A stretch of 64,000 nucleotides of DNA, taken from Janthinobacterium sp. FW305-129 (GTDB taxonomy: Bacteria > Pseudomonadota > Gammaproteobacteria > Burkholderiales > Burkholderiaceae_D). The stretch lies in NCBI RefSeq assembly GCF_020858115.1, contig NZ_JACYMM010000007.1, forward strand, positions 124,001 through 188,000, given 5' to 3'. The notes under the pieces are model-generated. The model ran no database searches and had not been told where the DNA came from. It saw only the letters and a program-made list of their open reading frames with translations. The position numbers and the translations under genes are program-made. This document shows, one piece after another, positions 26,072 to 34,818 of the stretch (the stretch's first letter is position 1; each line of letters starts with the position of its first letter).

Positions 26072-26551
26072 ATGAGATCATTACCATACCGAGAAGGCAG
26101 CTGGTTTGCCGTGCCCCTGCCGGGCGGCGGCTATGCCGTCGGCGTGGTGGCGCGCAGGGCGCCTGCCGGGCGCATCATGCTGGCGTATATGTTCGGGCCG
26201 AAGCGCGACAGCCTGCCCACGCTGGAAGAGGTGGAAGGCTTGCGGCCGGAACAGGCCGTGCGCCGTCTGCGCACGGGCGACATGGCCTTGCTCAACGAGC
26301 GCTGGCCCCTGCTGGGCGACAGCCGCCACTGGGAGCGCGACGCCTGGCCCATGCCGGCCTTTATCCGCCGCAATGAATCCTTGCAGCGGGCCTGGCGCGC
26401 CAGCTATGCGGACGCCGACCCTGCCAAGCTGAACCGCGAGGAATCGATCCCCTTCGATACGCCGGGCATGGAAAGCGATTCCCTGTACGGCTATGGGGCG
26501 ACGGAATTGCTGATGAATAAATTGCTGGCGCCGGAGCAGGCGCCGGCATGA
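26072..26551 (+). CDS. Imm26-like small protein
   Basis: 159 residues from ATG 26072 with GGGGGAG 9 nt upstream; the open frame before it has no coding look. The N-terminal EGSWFAVPLPGGGYAVGVVAR segment is the beta-hairpin typical of Immunity protein 26 family members, which often sit by contact-dependent toxins but also occur alone. No toxin gene is adjacent; it stands downstream of the EncFtn-like gene. Function is inferred only at family level. Confidence 0.68.
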   Translation: MRSLPYREGSWFAVPLPGGGYAVGVVARRAPAGRIMLAYMFGPKRDSLPTLEEVEGLRPEQAVRRLRTGDMALLNERWPLLGDSRHWERDAWPMPAFIRRNESLQRAWRASYADADPAKLNREESIPFDTPGMESDSLYGYGATELLMNKLLAPEQAPA

Positions 26552-26572
26552 TGGCTGCCGGGCGGCATCGGC

Positions 26573-26608
26573 GTTGGATTACGCACGGCGATGCCGTGCT
26601 AATCCAAC
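26573..26608. repeat. Long intergenic hairpin (TTGGATTA-type element) between convergent genes
   Basis: GTTGGATTA, a one-base bulge and GCACGGC pair with GCCGTGC and TAATCCAAC around the loop GAT: 16 bp in all. It lies between the convergent Imm26-like and envZ stops, so it could act as a bidirectional terminator. The arms resemble a hairpin family widely dispersed in proteobacterial genomes; that identity is from memory. Confidence 0.75.
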
Positions 26609-26617
26609 CTACATAAA

Positions 26618-27976
26618 TTATGCCGCCGGCAAGCTGATCTGAAACGCCAGGCCGCCGCCTTCGCGGTTGCGCACCTGCAATTCGGCGCCATGGCGCAGCA
26701 GCACGCGGTCGACGATGGCCAGGCCCAGGCCGGCGCCGTTGGCTTGCCCGCGCGCCGTGTCGAGGCGGGTGAATGGCTTCATCAGCTGCTCGATCTTTTC
26801 CGCCGGCACGCCCGTGCCGTGGTCTTGCACCTCGATAATCACCTTTTTCGCGCCGTGGCTGGTGCGCACCTGGCAGGCGATGTCGATTTCCGTCACGTCG
26901 CTGCCCGGCGTCTTGCCATAGCGGCGCGCATTCTCGATCAGGTTGTTCAGCACGCGGCGCAAGTCGGTGGGGTTGCCCATCGCGTGCGCGCCTTCGGCGA
27001 TGCTGGCATTGATCTTCACGTCGGGCAGGCGCATCGCTTCGCGCGCCATGTCGTTGAGCAAACCGCTCAGGTCAACGTCCGTGAAGCTCGACGCTTCCGT
27101 CGGCTTGGCGTAGTCGAGGAACTGGCCGATGATGGCGTCCATTTGCCCGATATCGGACTGGATGCCTTCGCGCGCCTCGTCCGACAGATTCGCCATTTCC
27201 ACTTCCAGCTGCATGCGCGCCAGCGGCGTGCGCAAGTCGTGTGAAATGCCCGCCAAAATCACGGCGCGGTCCGATTCCACTTGCTTTAAGTCATCGACCA
27301 TCTGGTTGAAGCTGCGGTTTGCCTCGATGATTTCGATCGGGCCTTTTTCCGGCAGCGGCGCCGGCTGCTTGCCCTTGGCAATGTCGCGCGCGGCGGCCGT
27401 CAGGCGCGACAGCGGCAGATTGATCAGGCTGGAAATGATGGCCGCACCCAGCAAGGACAGCAGCGACACCAGGCTGGCCCAGCCCAGCCACTGGAAGCCC
27501 GTCAGGCCGCGCAGGCGCTCGCGGTCCAGCATCAGCCAGTATTCGTCGTCGTCGATCTTGAAGCTGACCCAGAAGCCGGCCACGCCGTTGACGCGCGCGG
27601 AAAAGCGCGTGTCCTTGCCCAGCTTGGCCTTCACCAGCGCCTCGATGTCGGGCATCAGGTAATTGTCGGGCGGCGGCTCGATGCGGTCGTCCTCTTCCAG
27701 CGAGAAGATGCGGATGCCTTCGTTGCTGACGAGGTCGAACAGCAGCTCGCGCCGCAGCTCGGGCGCCGAGTGCGTGAGGGCCGCATGCGTGATGGTGACG
27801 ACGGAAATGATCTGGGCGGAAATCTGCTGCGCCTGCGGCTCGCGCTGGATGACGGAAATCATGCCGATCCAGGTGATCATGCTGACGGTGGTCAAAGTAC
27901 CCAGCAGCAAAAAGGTGCGCCAGAACAGGCCGCTTTTCAGCCGCGCCAGGCTGATATCGGGAACAAGCTTCATCAT
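26618..27976 (-). CDS. envZ: EnvZ-type membrane sensor histidine kinase
   Basis: 452-residue kinase: first TM helix at ~15-37, periplasmic domain to ~150, second TM helix around 165-185, HAMP, then the phosphoacceptor helix ISHDLRTPLARMQLE and HATPase with NLIENARRYG and GTGVPAEK motifs. Downstream of ompR by 13 nt on the same strand, so it is the cognate sensor. Periplasmic sensing region differs from enterobacterial EnvZ; EnvZ is used in the betaproteobacterial sense. Confidence 0.9.
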   Translation of the reverse strand: MMKLVPDISLARLKSGLFWRTFLLLGTLTTVSMITWIGMISVIQREPQAQQISAQIISVVTITHAALTHSAPELRRELLFDLVSNEGIRIFSLEEDDRIEPPPDNYLMPDIEALVKAKLGKDTRFSARVNGVAGFWVSFKIDDDEYWLMLDRERLRGLTGFQWLGWASLVSLLSLLGAAIISSLINLPLSRLTAAARDIAKGKQPAPLPEKGPIEIIEANRSFNQMVDDLKQVESDRAVILAGISHDLRTPLARMQLEVEMANLSDEAREGIQSDIGQMDAIIGQFLDYAKPTEASSFTDVDLSGLLNDMAREAMRLPDVKINASIAEGAHAMGNPTDLRRVLNNLIENARRYGKTPGSDVTEIDIACQVRTSHGAKKVIIEVQDHGTGVPAEKIEQLMKPFTRLDTARGQANGAGLGLAIVDRVLLRHGAELQVRNREGGGLAFQISLPAA

Positions 27977-27989
27977 GCCTCGCCAGCGA

Positions 27990-28760
27990 TCAGCGCGGCT
28001 GTCCGTCCGGGATGAAGACGTAGCCGAGGCCCCACACGGTCTGGATGAACAGCGGGCTCGACGGATCTGGTTCGATCAGTTTGCGCAGGCGCGAAATCTG
28101 CACGTCCAGGCTGCGGTCGAACACTTCGTATTCGCGGCCGCGCGCCAGTTCCATCAGTTTTTCGCGCGACAGCGGTTGGCGCGCATGGCGGGCAAATACT
28201 TTCAATACGGAAAATTCACCGGTCGTCAGCGGCACCGTTTCGCCGTTCTTTTTCAGGGTGCGCGTGCCCAGGTCCAGCACGAAGTCGCCGAATTCGAAGG
28301 TTTGCGGCGTTTCCGACGGCGCACCCGGGATTTCATCGGGACCCTTGCGGCGCAGCACGGCGCCGATGCGGGCCACGAGTTCGCGCGGGTTGAACGGCTT
28401 CGGCAGGTAATCGTCGGCACCCATTTCCAGCCCCACGATGCGGTCCACGTCCTCGCCCTTGGCCGTCAGCATGATGATCGGCGTCTGGTCGCCCGCGCCG
28501 CGCAGGCGGCGGCAGATGGACAGGCCGTCTTCGCCGGGCAGCATCAGGTCGAGCACCAGCAGGTCGTAGCGTTCGCGCAGCCACAGCTTGTTCATGGCCG
28601 TCGCGCTCTCTGCCGTGAAGACATTGAAACCCTGTTCGGTCAGGTAGCGGCGCAGCAGGTCGCGCAGGCGCACATCGTCATCGACCACCATGATTTTTGC
28701 CTGGTGGCCATGGATCGATTGCGTTGTCGTGTTGCTGCCGGTAGTGGAGGTTGTGGTCAT
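27990..28760 (-). CDS. ompR: OmpR-type response regulator
   Basis: 256 residues. Receiver domain with phospho-Asp in LLVLDLMLPGED and conserved Lys in YLPKPFNP, then a winged-helix DNA-binding domain with RSLDVQISRLRKLIE. The N-terminus has a ~20-residue Ser/Thr-rich tail. First gene of the ompR-envZ operon. Repeated TTACAAA half-sites in the upstream intergenic region (28838-28862) suggest autoregulation. Confidence 0.93.
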   Translation of the reverse strand: MTTTSTTGSNTTTQSIHGHQAKIMVVDDDVRLRDLLRRYLTEQGFNVFTAESATAMNKLWLRERYDLLVLDLMLPGEDGLSICRRLRGAGDQTPIIMLTAKGEDVDRIVGLEMGADDYLPKPFNPRELVARIGAVLRRKGPDEIPGAPSETPQTFEFGDFVLDLGTRTLKKNGETVPLTTGEFSVLKVFARHARQPLSREKLMELARGREYEVFDRSLDVQISRLRKLIEPDPSSPLFIQTVWGLGYVFIPDGQPR

Positions 28761-28837
28761 TTAGGGTGTCGTGTTATCGTATATTAGTTGCTATAGTAAC
28801 GCCTCGCGCGGCGTCGGCAAGGGGCTGTGGCGACCCA

Positions 28838-28862
28838 TTACAAAGTGTTACAAACTTTACCC
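28838..28862. promoter_or_regulatory. OmpR-like tandem half-sites between ompR and a small secreted gene
   Basis: TTACAAAGTG (28838-28847), TTACAAACTT (28848-28857) and TACCC (28858-) follow one another at exactly 10-bp spacing, resembling OmpR's GTTACAnnnn half-site array. They lie in the divergent region shared by ompR and the gene at 28956. Binding is inferred. Confidence 0.5.
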
Positions 28863-28955
28863 AATTACTCTTACTGCACCGTGTAAAGCATCATACACTG
28901 GGGCCACAGTGGAAATCAGCTTTAAGTTTATACGGCATTGCGGAAGAGGAACTCA

Positions 28956-29345
28956 ATGAATATCTTTACTAAAAAAATTCACGCCGCTCCCAGCGCAGCT
29001 ATCGCCGCACGTACGGCTGTGCTGTCCGCCTTTGCCGTTTGCTCCGTGTTCGCCGCCAGCCTGGCGTCAGCGCAAAACCAGCCGCCGCCACGCCGTGACG
29101 ACCAGCAGCAAATGCAGGCCCAGCGGTATGAGCAGGTACAGCGCAGCAACAGCAATGATACGCGACTGCGCGAACAGCGTGACGCACGCAGTTTCGACAC
29201 GCGCGCCGAAGAGCAGCGCCGCGCCAGCGAAGGCGCCGACGCGTCGCGCCGCACGGGCCGCATGACGCCCGACGAACGGCGCGACCTGCGCCGCCAGATC
29301 AACGAAGTGGGGCAGGATATTTACTCGAATCCCCCGCGCCGTTGA
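28956..29345 (+). CDS. Small exported arginine/glutamine-rich protein
   Basis: 129 residues from ATG 28956. N-terminal signal peptide cleaved near ASA-QNQ, followed by a low-complexity Gln/Arg/Asp-rich region and a C-terminal MTPDERRDLRRQINEVGQD helix motif common in small Burkholderiales periplasmic proteins of unknown role. Upstream in-frame ATG at 28938 adds 6 residues. Divergent from ompR and possibly under its control via shared TTACAAA sites. Confidence 0.8.
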   Translation: MNIFTKKIHAAPSAAIAARTAVLSAFAVCSVFAASLASAQNQPPPRRDDQQQMQAQRYEQVQRSNSNDTRLREQRDARSFDTRAEEQRRASEGADASRRTGRMTPDERRDLRRQINEVGQDIYSNPPRR

Positions 29346-29472
29346 TGACATCCGGCAATACCTACTGCGCGTCGCGACTTGTGGCCTGCGATGCTCACTG
29401 TACTAAAATACAGTTCCGCTTCTCGGCCACAATTCACTTCCGCTCGCTACGGTCTTGCCAGATGTCGTGACT
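29346..29472. repeat. Dispersed palindromic intergenic repeat, copy A
   Basis: ~125-bp element homologous, in inverted orientation, to the segment at 32594-32717. Its core is a long imperfect hairpin: outer arms TTGTGGCC (29379-29386) and GGCCACAA (29425-29432), inner arms CTGTA (29398-29402) and TACAG (29409-29413). Arms are kept while the loop differs from copy B, implying selection on structure. It fills most of the ~270-bp gap between the exported protein gene and the FapA-like gene. Confidence 0.85.
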
Positions 29473-29614
29473 TTACCTGAAACATCCATCTCCATTTTTC
29501 ATTCCCCTGTTTGTTGCGCCAGGATTATGCTAATCCGGCACACCGTCACGCCCCGTGATATTGTTCTAGTGCACTGAGACAATTCTCTGAATGTGTTGCC
29601 GGGGGAGGCGAGTG

Positions 29615-31473
29615 GTGAGCGACGACGACGTGCCCGTTCCTGATGCGGTCCCTGCTGCCGGCCTGCCGCGCGGCATCGTCCAGCGCGACGAGGGCGTGTT
29701 TTTGGACCTGTCGCTGGCGCCGGCGCAGTTGCGTGATGCCGTCGAGCAACTATTTCAGTCCGGGCAGCTGCTGGCCGGCCTCGATTACGGTTTGTTCCTG
29801 CTGACCCTGTTCCATGCCCCCGCGCCCCGCGCCGCGCCCAAGGGCGACGCCTTGCTGCGCATCGCCGTGCGCGTGGCGCCATTCCCGCCCCAGCGCCGCG
29901 CGTTATATAAACAGGTCAAGATCCGCGGCGACAGCGCCGAGTTTTACTTTGAAGCCTTGCCTGCCGATGCGGATGGCCAGGTGCCGGCGCGCCGCGAATT
30001 CGACGAGCTGGTGGCCGACCTGTGGTGCAAGGGCGTGCACTACGGCATCGATGGCGTGGCCGTGCGCGCCATTCTCGGCAGCGGCAAGGCCGAGCGCATC
30101 ACGGTGGCGCGGGCGCTGCCGCCGCAGCCGGGGCGCGATGCCCGGCTGGCCGAAGTGTCGCAAGGCATCCACCGCGACGATGCGCCGCGCGAACGCTCCG
30201 ATGGCCGGCTGGATTTGCTCAGCTTCAAGAACCGCTTTCCTCAAGTCAAGAAACACGCGCGCCTGCTGCGTCTGCTGCCAGGCGCGCCCGGCTTGCCCGG
30301 CTACGACCTGGCCGGCAAGCTGCTGCCGCCGCCCGCGCCGCTGGAGCTGGACCTGGCTACGGTGGCCGGCGCGGCACGGCCGTCGAGCATTTCAGCGATG
30401 GCGACTTCGTCGTGGCCACCCAGGCTGGTTACGTGAATGTCGATGAGGGCGGCAAGATTTCCATCGAGAACAAGATCGTCAGCCGCGAAGGCGTCAGCAG
30501 CCGCACCACGGGCAATCTGAAGCTGCGCGCCGCCTACGAGGAATATGGCGACGTGCAGGAGCAGCGCCAGCTTGACGGCAGCGACATCACCATCCATGGC
30601 GACGTGTATGGGCATTTGCACTCGCACGGCGGGCTGATCTTGTTGCAGCGCAACCTGGTGGGCGGCACGGCCTTCAATGAACACGGCGACGTGCGCGTCG
30701 AGGGCGTCGCTTCCGGCTCCGTGCTGCAGGCGCTCAGCGGCGAAGTGCACGTGAAGCGCGCCGAAAGCTGCGTCATCGCCGGCACGCGCGTGGTGATCGA
30801 CAGCGCCAGCAATTGCGAGATCATCGCCGACGAGGTCGTCATTGAACTGGCTGAAGGCTGCGCCGTGGCGGCGCGCATCATCCGCATCGGCAGCGCCGGT
30901 CCGCGCAGGCAGGTGGAGATGCTGCTGTTCCCCTTGGTGCCCGATTTGAGCGTCCTGGAGCAGAGAATTGCGGAAAGCCTGGCGAAGGCGGCGCAATACC
31001 AGCAGTTGCAGCACAAGCGCCAGCAGGAAATCGATGCCATCGCGCAATTGCCCGAGGTGCGCAATTACCTGGCCCTGGCGGGCCAGCTGCGGCGCGGCGA
31101 ATTGCAGCTGCAGCCGGCGCAACAGTTGCAGTACGACAAACTGGCCGCGCGCATCGCCCCCGTCCTGAAGGAGGTGGCGCGGCTGCGGCTGGAAGTCAAA
31201 CAGTCGGAAATCCTGCACGCGCAGATGCTGGCGCTGGTGGCGCAGCTGCGCCAGGAGCGGCAGGCGACGGCCGGCCAGTCGCGCTGCACCCTGGGCCTGG
31301 TCGATGGCGAAACGACGGTGCGCGCCCTGGTCGTGCCACCTGGGCAGGCCAAGGTCTACGACCGGCCGCCGAAAGAGATCAAGGCGCTGTTGCGCAGCGC
31401 CACGCCGGTGACGCAAGCCGTGTTTGCGGACAGCACAGGCAGCCTGGACTGGACGTACCAGCCGCCGCCGTAG
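29615..31473 (+). pseudogene. FapA-like (DUF342) gene disrupted by a frameshift
   Basis: Two overlapping frames together make one FapA/DUF342-type polypeptide (~618 residues). The first starts at GTG 29615 (GGGGGAGG 6 nt upstream) and carries the N-terminal domain through GLPGYDLAGKLLPPP. After about 30356-30376 the same protein continues in the -1 frame as GTAVEHFSDGDFVVATQAGYV, followed by the right-handed beta-helix repeats (HGDVYGHLHSHGGLILL) and a C-terminal coiled coil. The site lies in a GC-rich run, so a one-base loss or a sequencing error can explain it. FapA-type proteins are linked to polar/flagellar regulation in some bacteria. As read, no full-length product is possible. Confidence 0.85.
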
Positions 31474-31872
31474 TTAATCCGTCACTTTTCCGCGCGACTG
31501 TTTCAAGACGCTGTGCGTGCTCTTGCTGTCGAGGCGGCGCCGCTGCGAGCTGCGCGTGGGCTTGGTGGCGCGGCGCACGGCGGGCAGGAAGGTCACGCTG
31601 TCGATGATTTCCTGCAGGCGCCGCAAGGCTTCTTCCTTGTTCTGTTCCTGGCTGCGCGACTGCTGCGCCTTGAGCACCAGCACGCCATCCTTGCTGATGC
31701 GGCTGTCGCGCAGGGCCAGCAGGCGCTCCTTGTACGCATCCGGCAGCGACGAGGCGGCAATGGGAAAGCGCAGATGGATGGCGCTGGACACCTTGTTGAC
31801 ATTCTGCCCGCCCGGCCCTTGGGCGCGAATGGCGGAAAATTCAACTTCAGCGGGATTGACGAGGTGTTGCAT
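31474..31872 (-). CDS. arfB: Alternative ribosome-rescue factor ArfB (YaeJ)
   Basis: Peptidyl-tRNA hydrolase that rescues stalled ribosomes. 132 residues from ATG 31872 (the longer frame to 31947 adds unconserved residues). GGQ motif in QGPGGQNVNKVSSA and the basic C-terminal tail that enters the mRNA channel are both present. Convergent with the FapA-like gene with adjacent stops. Confidence 0.92.
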   Translation of the reverse strand: MQHLVNPAEVEFSAIRAQGPGGQNVNKVSSAIHLRFPIAASSLPDAYKERLLALRDSRISKDGVLVLKAQQSRSQEQNKEEALRRLQEIIDSVTFLPAVRRATKPTRSSQRRRLDSKSTHSVLKQSRGKVTD

Positions 31873-32066
31873 GGCCTGCCTGTGGGGAAACGATGGGGCT
31901 ATTGTAAGGGAAGATGGCTGCGCCGGCGCAAGGCCGTGGCCGCACACGGTGCTGTCTTCCTGGAAAGTTGATGTTTCTCAACGCTGGCGGCGGCGATGCT
32001 GGTTAGCATGGGGCCAACGTTGCGCCACTGCGCATCTGGCAGCGCTTACCGGATGAAAGGAACACC

Positions 32067-32549
32067 ATGCAGCCCACGACCACGCCTGGCGCCGCATCGG
32101 CCCAATACCTGACGCAGTACCTGAGCTTCCGGCTGGGCGGCCTGGAATACGGCCTCGATTATCGCTGCGTGCGGGAATTGCGCCCGCTGAAGGAACTTGA
32201 CCGCTTTTCCTCGGAAGGGGAAGTGCTGCAAAGCGTGGCCGTCTCGCGCGGCGTGATCATTCCCATCGTCGACATGCGCGCCGCGTTCGGCAGCGCCCAC
32301 GGCGCGCCCGACCCCGCCACCGACGTGATCATCTTGCAACTGAGCAATGGCGTGATGGGCATGGTGGTCGACGGCGTCACCGACATCGTCAGCCTGGCGC
32401 CCGCCGACATCGCCGCCGTGCCCGGTTTGGGCGAGACGGAAGCCGATTACCTGCTGGGCCTGGGCACGGTGGCGGGACGCAGGTTGATCCTCGTCGACAT
32501 CGACCGCCTGATGGCGATCCGCAGCCCCAGCCCCATGCAGGTGGCATAA
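32067..32549 (+). CDS. cheW: CheW-like chemotaxis adaptor
   Basis: 160-residue SH3-like beta protein with the typical FRLGGLEYGLDYRCVREL start and VIIPIVDMR core. Adaptor role in receptor-kinase arrays is family knowledge. It stands alone, with its own terminator; no cheA is adjacent. Start ATG 32067 has AAAGGAA 9 nt upstream. Confidence 0.9.
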   Translation: MQPTTTPGAASAQYLTQYLSFRLGGLEYGLDYRCVRELRPLKELDRFSSEGEVLQSVAVSRGVIIPIVDMRAAFGSAHGAPDPATDVIILQLSNGVMGMVVDGVTDIVSLAPADIAAVPGLGETEADYLLGLGTVAGRRLILVDIDRLMAIRSPSPMQVA

Positions 32550-32551
32550 AC

Positions 32552-32577
32552 AAAACGGCTTGAATGAGCCGTTTTAT
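32552..32577 (+). terminator. Rho-independent terminator of cheW-like gene
   Basis: AAAACGGCT and AGCCGTTTT form a 9-bp stem around TGAATG, ending in a T-rich tail. It begins 3 nt after the stop codon. Confidence 0.88.
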
Positions 32578-32593
32578 TGTTTTCACTGCATTT

Positions 32594-32717
32594 CCGACGC
32601 CTGACAAAACCGTCGCGAGCGGAAGGAAGTTGTGGCCGAGAAGCGCAACTGTACGAAGGTACAGTGAGCATCGCAGGCCGCAAATCCCGACGCGCAGCAG
32701 GTTTGGGCAGGTGTCTT
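32594..32717. repeat. Dispersed palindromic intergenic repeat, copy B (inverted)
   Basis: Inverted homologue of the element at 29346-29472. Outer arms TTGTGGCC (32630-32637) and GGCCGCAA (32676-32683), inner arms CTGTAC (32649-32654) and GTACAG (32659-32664) around loop GAAG. Together with copy A it brackets the FapA-like/arfB/cheW genes. It abuts the 3' end of the ABC-F gene. Confidence 0.85.
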
Positions 32718-32719
32718 CA

Positions 32720-34714
32720 TCAGCCGAGTTTCTCCAGCTGATCCTGCAAATCGAGCCATTCCGCTTCCAGCTGCGCCAGGTCCTTGGTGAAGAAGGTCTG
32801 GTCGGCCAGCAACTGTTTCAGCTTGGCCTTGTTGGCCGCGTCGTAGATGGTTGGCTCGCCCAGCTTGGCGTCGGTTTCCGCTTTTTGCGCGTTGCGCTTG
32901 GCGATCTGCTCTTCCTGGCGCTTGATCTTGTTTTCGATCGGCTTGCGCAGGGCGGCCGTTTTCTGGCGCTCTTCCGCTTCCTTGCGCTTGTCGCGCACGG
33001 GTGCGGCAGGGGCGGCGGCCGGCGCAGGGACGGACGACGTTACGGGGAAATCGGTCTTGTTGGCCTTGCCGGCGGCCGGCAGCACATCGGTACCTTTACC
33101 CAGCTTGGTCTTGAACAGCCAATCCTTGTAGTCGTCCAGGTCGCCGTCGAACGGCTGCAGCTTGCCGTCGGCCACGATGATGAATTCGTCCGTGGTGGCG
33201 CGCAGCAAATGGCGATCATGGGAAACGACGACCAGCGTGCCTTCGAACTGGGCCAGCGCTTCCGTCAGCGCTTCGCGCGTTTCCAGGTCCAGATGGTTGG
33301 TCGGTTCATCGAGCAGCAGCAAATTCGGACGCTGCCAGACGATCAGGGCCAGCGCCAGGCGGGCTTTTTCGCCGCCCGAGAACGGGGCGATGGACGCGGT
33401 GACCATGTTGCCGGGGAAGTTGAAGCCGCCGAGGAAGTTGCGCAGTTCCTGCTCGCGCACGGTCGGCGCGATCTTGGCCAGATGCCACAGCGGCGATTCG
33501 TCGTGGCGCAGCATTTCCACCTGGTGCTGGGCGAAGTAGCCGATGTTGAGGCCCTTGCCCATGGTGGCGTCGCCCGTCAAAGGCATCAGTTCGCCCGCGA
33601 TGGTCTTGATCAGGGTCGATTTGCCGGCGCCGTTCTGGCCCAGCAGGCCGATGCGCTGGCCGATCTGCAGCGAAAACTTGATGCCGTTGACGATGGTTTT
33701 ATGCGTGATCTCGCCCGTCGCTTCGTTTTCGATCTTGTAGCCCGCGTCGACGTCTTCCATCACCAGCAGCGGGTTCGGGGCGCTCAAAGGCTCGCGGAAT
33801 TCGAACGAGAATTCGGCGGCGGCGCGCAGCGGCGCCAGTTCTTCCATCTTTGCCAGCGCCTTCATGCGGCTTTGCGCCTGGCGGGCTTTGGAAGCTTGCG
33901 CCTTGAAGCGGTTCACGAACGATTCCAGATGGGCACGCTTGCGCTGCTGCTTTTCCAGCGCGCCGGCGGCCAGGATCATCTGCGCCGCGCGCTGGCGCTC
34001 GAAGCTCGAATAGTTGCCCGAGTAGCGTTTCAGCTTGCGCTCGTCGATATGCACGACCACGTTGACCACTTCGTCGAGGAAGTCGCGGTCATGGGAAATG
34101 ATCAGCAAGGTGCCGGCGTAGCGTTTCAGCCAGTCTTCCAGCCAGATGATGGCGTCCAGATCCAAATGGTTGGTCGGTTCATCGAGCAGCAGCAGGTCGG
34201 ACGGGCACATCAGCGCTTGCGCCAGGTTCAGACGCATGCGCCAGCCGCCGGAGAAGCTGGCGACAGGCTGCTGCATCTGGTCCAGGGTAAAGCCCAGGCC
34301 CAGCAGCAATTGCTCGCCGCGCGACTGCACGGTGTAGGCGTCCGCATCGGCCAGTGCGCTGTAGATTTCGCCGATGGCGATGCCGTTTTCCGACGTGGCC
34401 GGTTCCGATTCCAGGCGCGCCAGTTCCGCTTCCAGCTTGCGCAGGGTCACGTCGCCGTCGATGGCGTAGTCGAGCGCGGCACGGTCCAGCGGCGGGGTTT
34501 CCTGCGCCACGTAAGCCACGCGCCACTTGGCCGGGAAATCGATCTCGCCCTGGTCAGGGTGCAGTTCGCCGCGCATCATGGCGAACAGGCTCGATTTGCC
34601 CGCGCCATTGGCGCCGATCAGGCCGATCTTGTCGCCCGGATTGAGGGTGACATCGACTTGTTCGAGCAACGGTTTGATGCCGCGCATCAGGCTTACTTGT
34701 AGGAAACGTATCAT
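32720..34714 (-). CDS. ABC-F ATPase (YheS-like)
   Basis: Cytosolic translation-associated ATPase, 664 residues, with two ABC cassettes: Walker A GANGAGKSS and GQNGAGKST; signature FSGGWRMRL and FSGGEKARL; Walker B LLLLDEPTNHLDL twice. The linker between cassettes is the long P-site tRNA interaction motif. A C-terminal extension (about residues 545-664: proline/alanine-rich, then basic and coiled-coil) is typical of YheS/Uup-type members. No TM segments. A separate hairpin element lies upstream. Confidence 0.94.
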   Translation of the reverse strand: MIRFLQVSLMRGIKPLLEQVDVTLNPGDKIGLIGANGAGKSSLFAMMRGELHPDQGEIDFPAKWRVAYVAQETPPLDRAALDYAIDGDVTLRKLEAELARLESEPATSENGIAIGEIYSALADADAYTVQSRGEQLLLGLGFTLDQMQQPVASFSGGWRMRLNLAQALMCPSDLLLLDEPTNHLDLDAIIWLEDWLKRYAGTLLIISHDRDFLDEVVNVVVHIDERKLKRYSGNYSSFERQRAAQMILAAGALEKQQRKRAHLESFVNRFKAQASKARQAQSRMKALAKMEELAPLRAAAEFSFEFREPLSAPNPLLVMEDVDAGYKIENEATGEITHKTIVNGIKFSLQIGQRIGLLGQNGAGKSTLIKTIAGELMPLTGDATMGKGLNIGYFAQHQVEMLRHDESPLWHLAKIAPTVREQELRNFLGGFNFPGNMVTASIAPFSGGEKARLALALIVWQRPNLLLLDEPTNHLDLETREALTEALAQFEGTLVVVSHDRHLLRATTDEFIIVADGKLQPFDGDLDDYKDWLFKTKLGKGTDVLPAAGKANKTDFPVTSSVPAPAAAPAAPVRDKRKEAEERQKTAALRKPIENKIKRQEEQIAKRNAQKAETDAKLGEPTIYDAANKAKLKQLLADQTFFTKDLAQLEAEWLDLQDQLEKLG

Positions 34715-34750
34715 TATTTTCTTTGTGTTTTAACCCAGAGGCGGAAACCT

Positions 34751-34777
34751 GGGGTCGTACCCTGAGGGTACGACCCC
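34751..34777. repeat. GGGGTC-type perfect hairpin, copy 1
   Basis: 12-bp arms GGGGTCGTACCC and GGGTACGACCCC around TGA, upstream of the ABC-F gene and downstream of prmB. Two related hairpins occur at 36913 and 44542. Dispersed intergenic element and/or terminator for prmB. Confidence 0.75.
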
Positions 34778-34818
34778 GGCATTTGCTGTTGGGTTGAGTG
34801 AGGTCGTGCGTTTGTCAA

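Noticed and set aside
32564-34702. 712-codon plus-strand frame opposite the ABC-F gene
   Set aside because: Antisense to a gene with all ABC motifs; starts inside the palindromic repeat.
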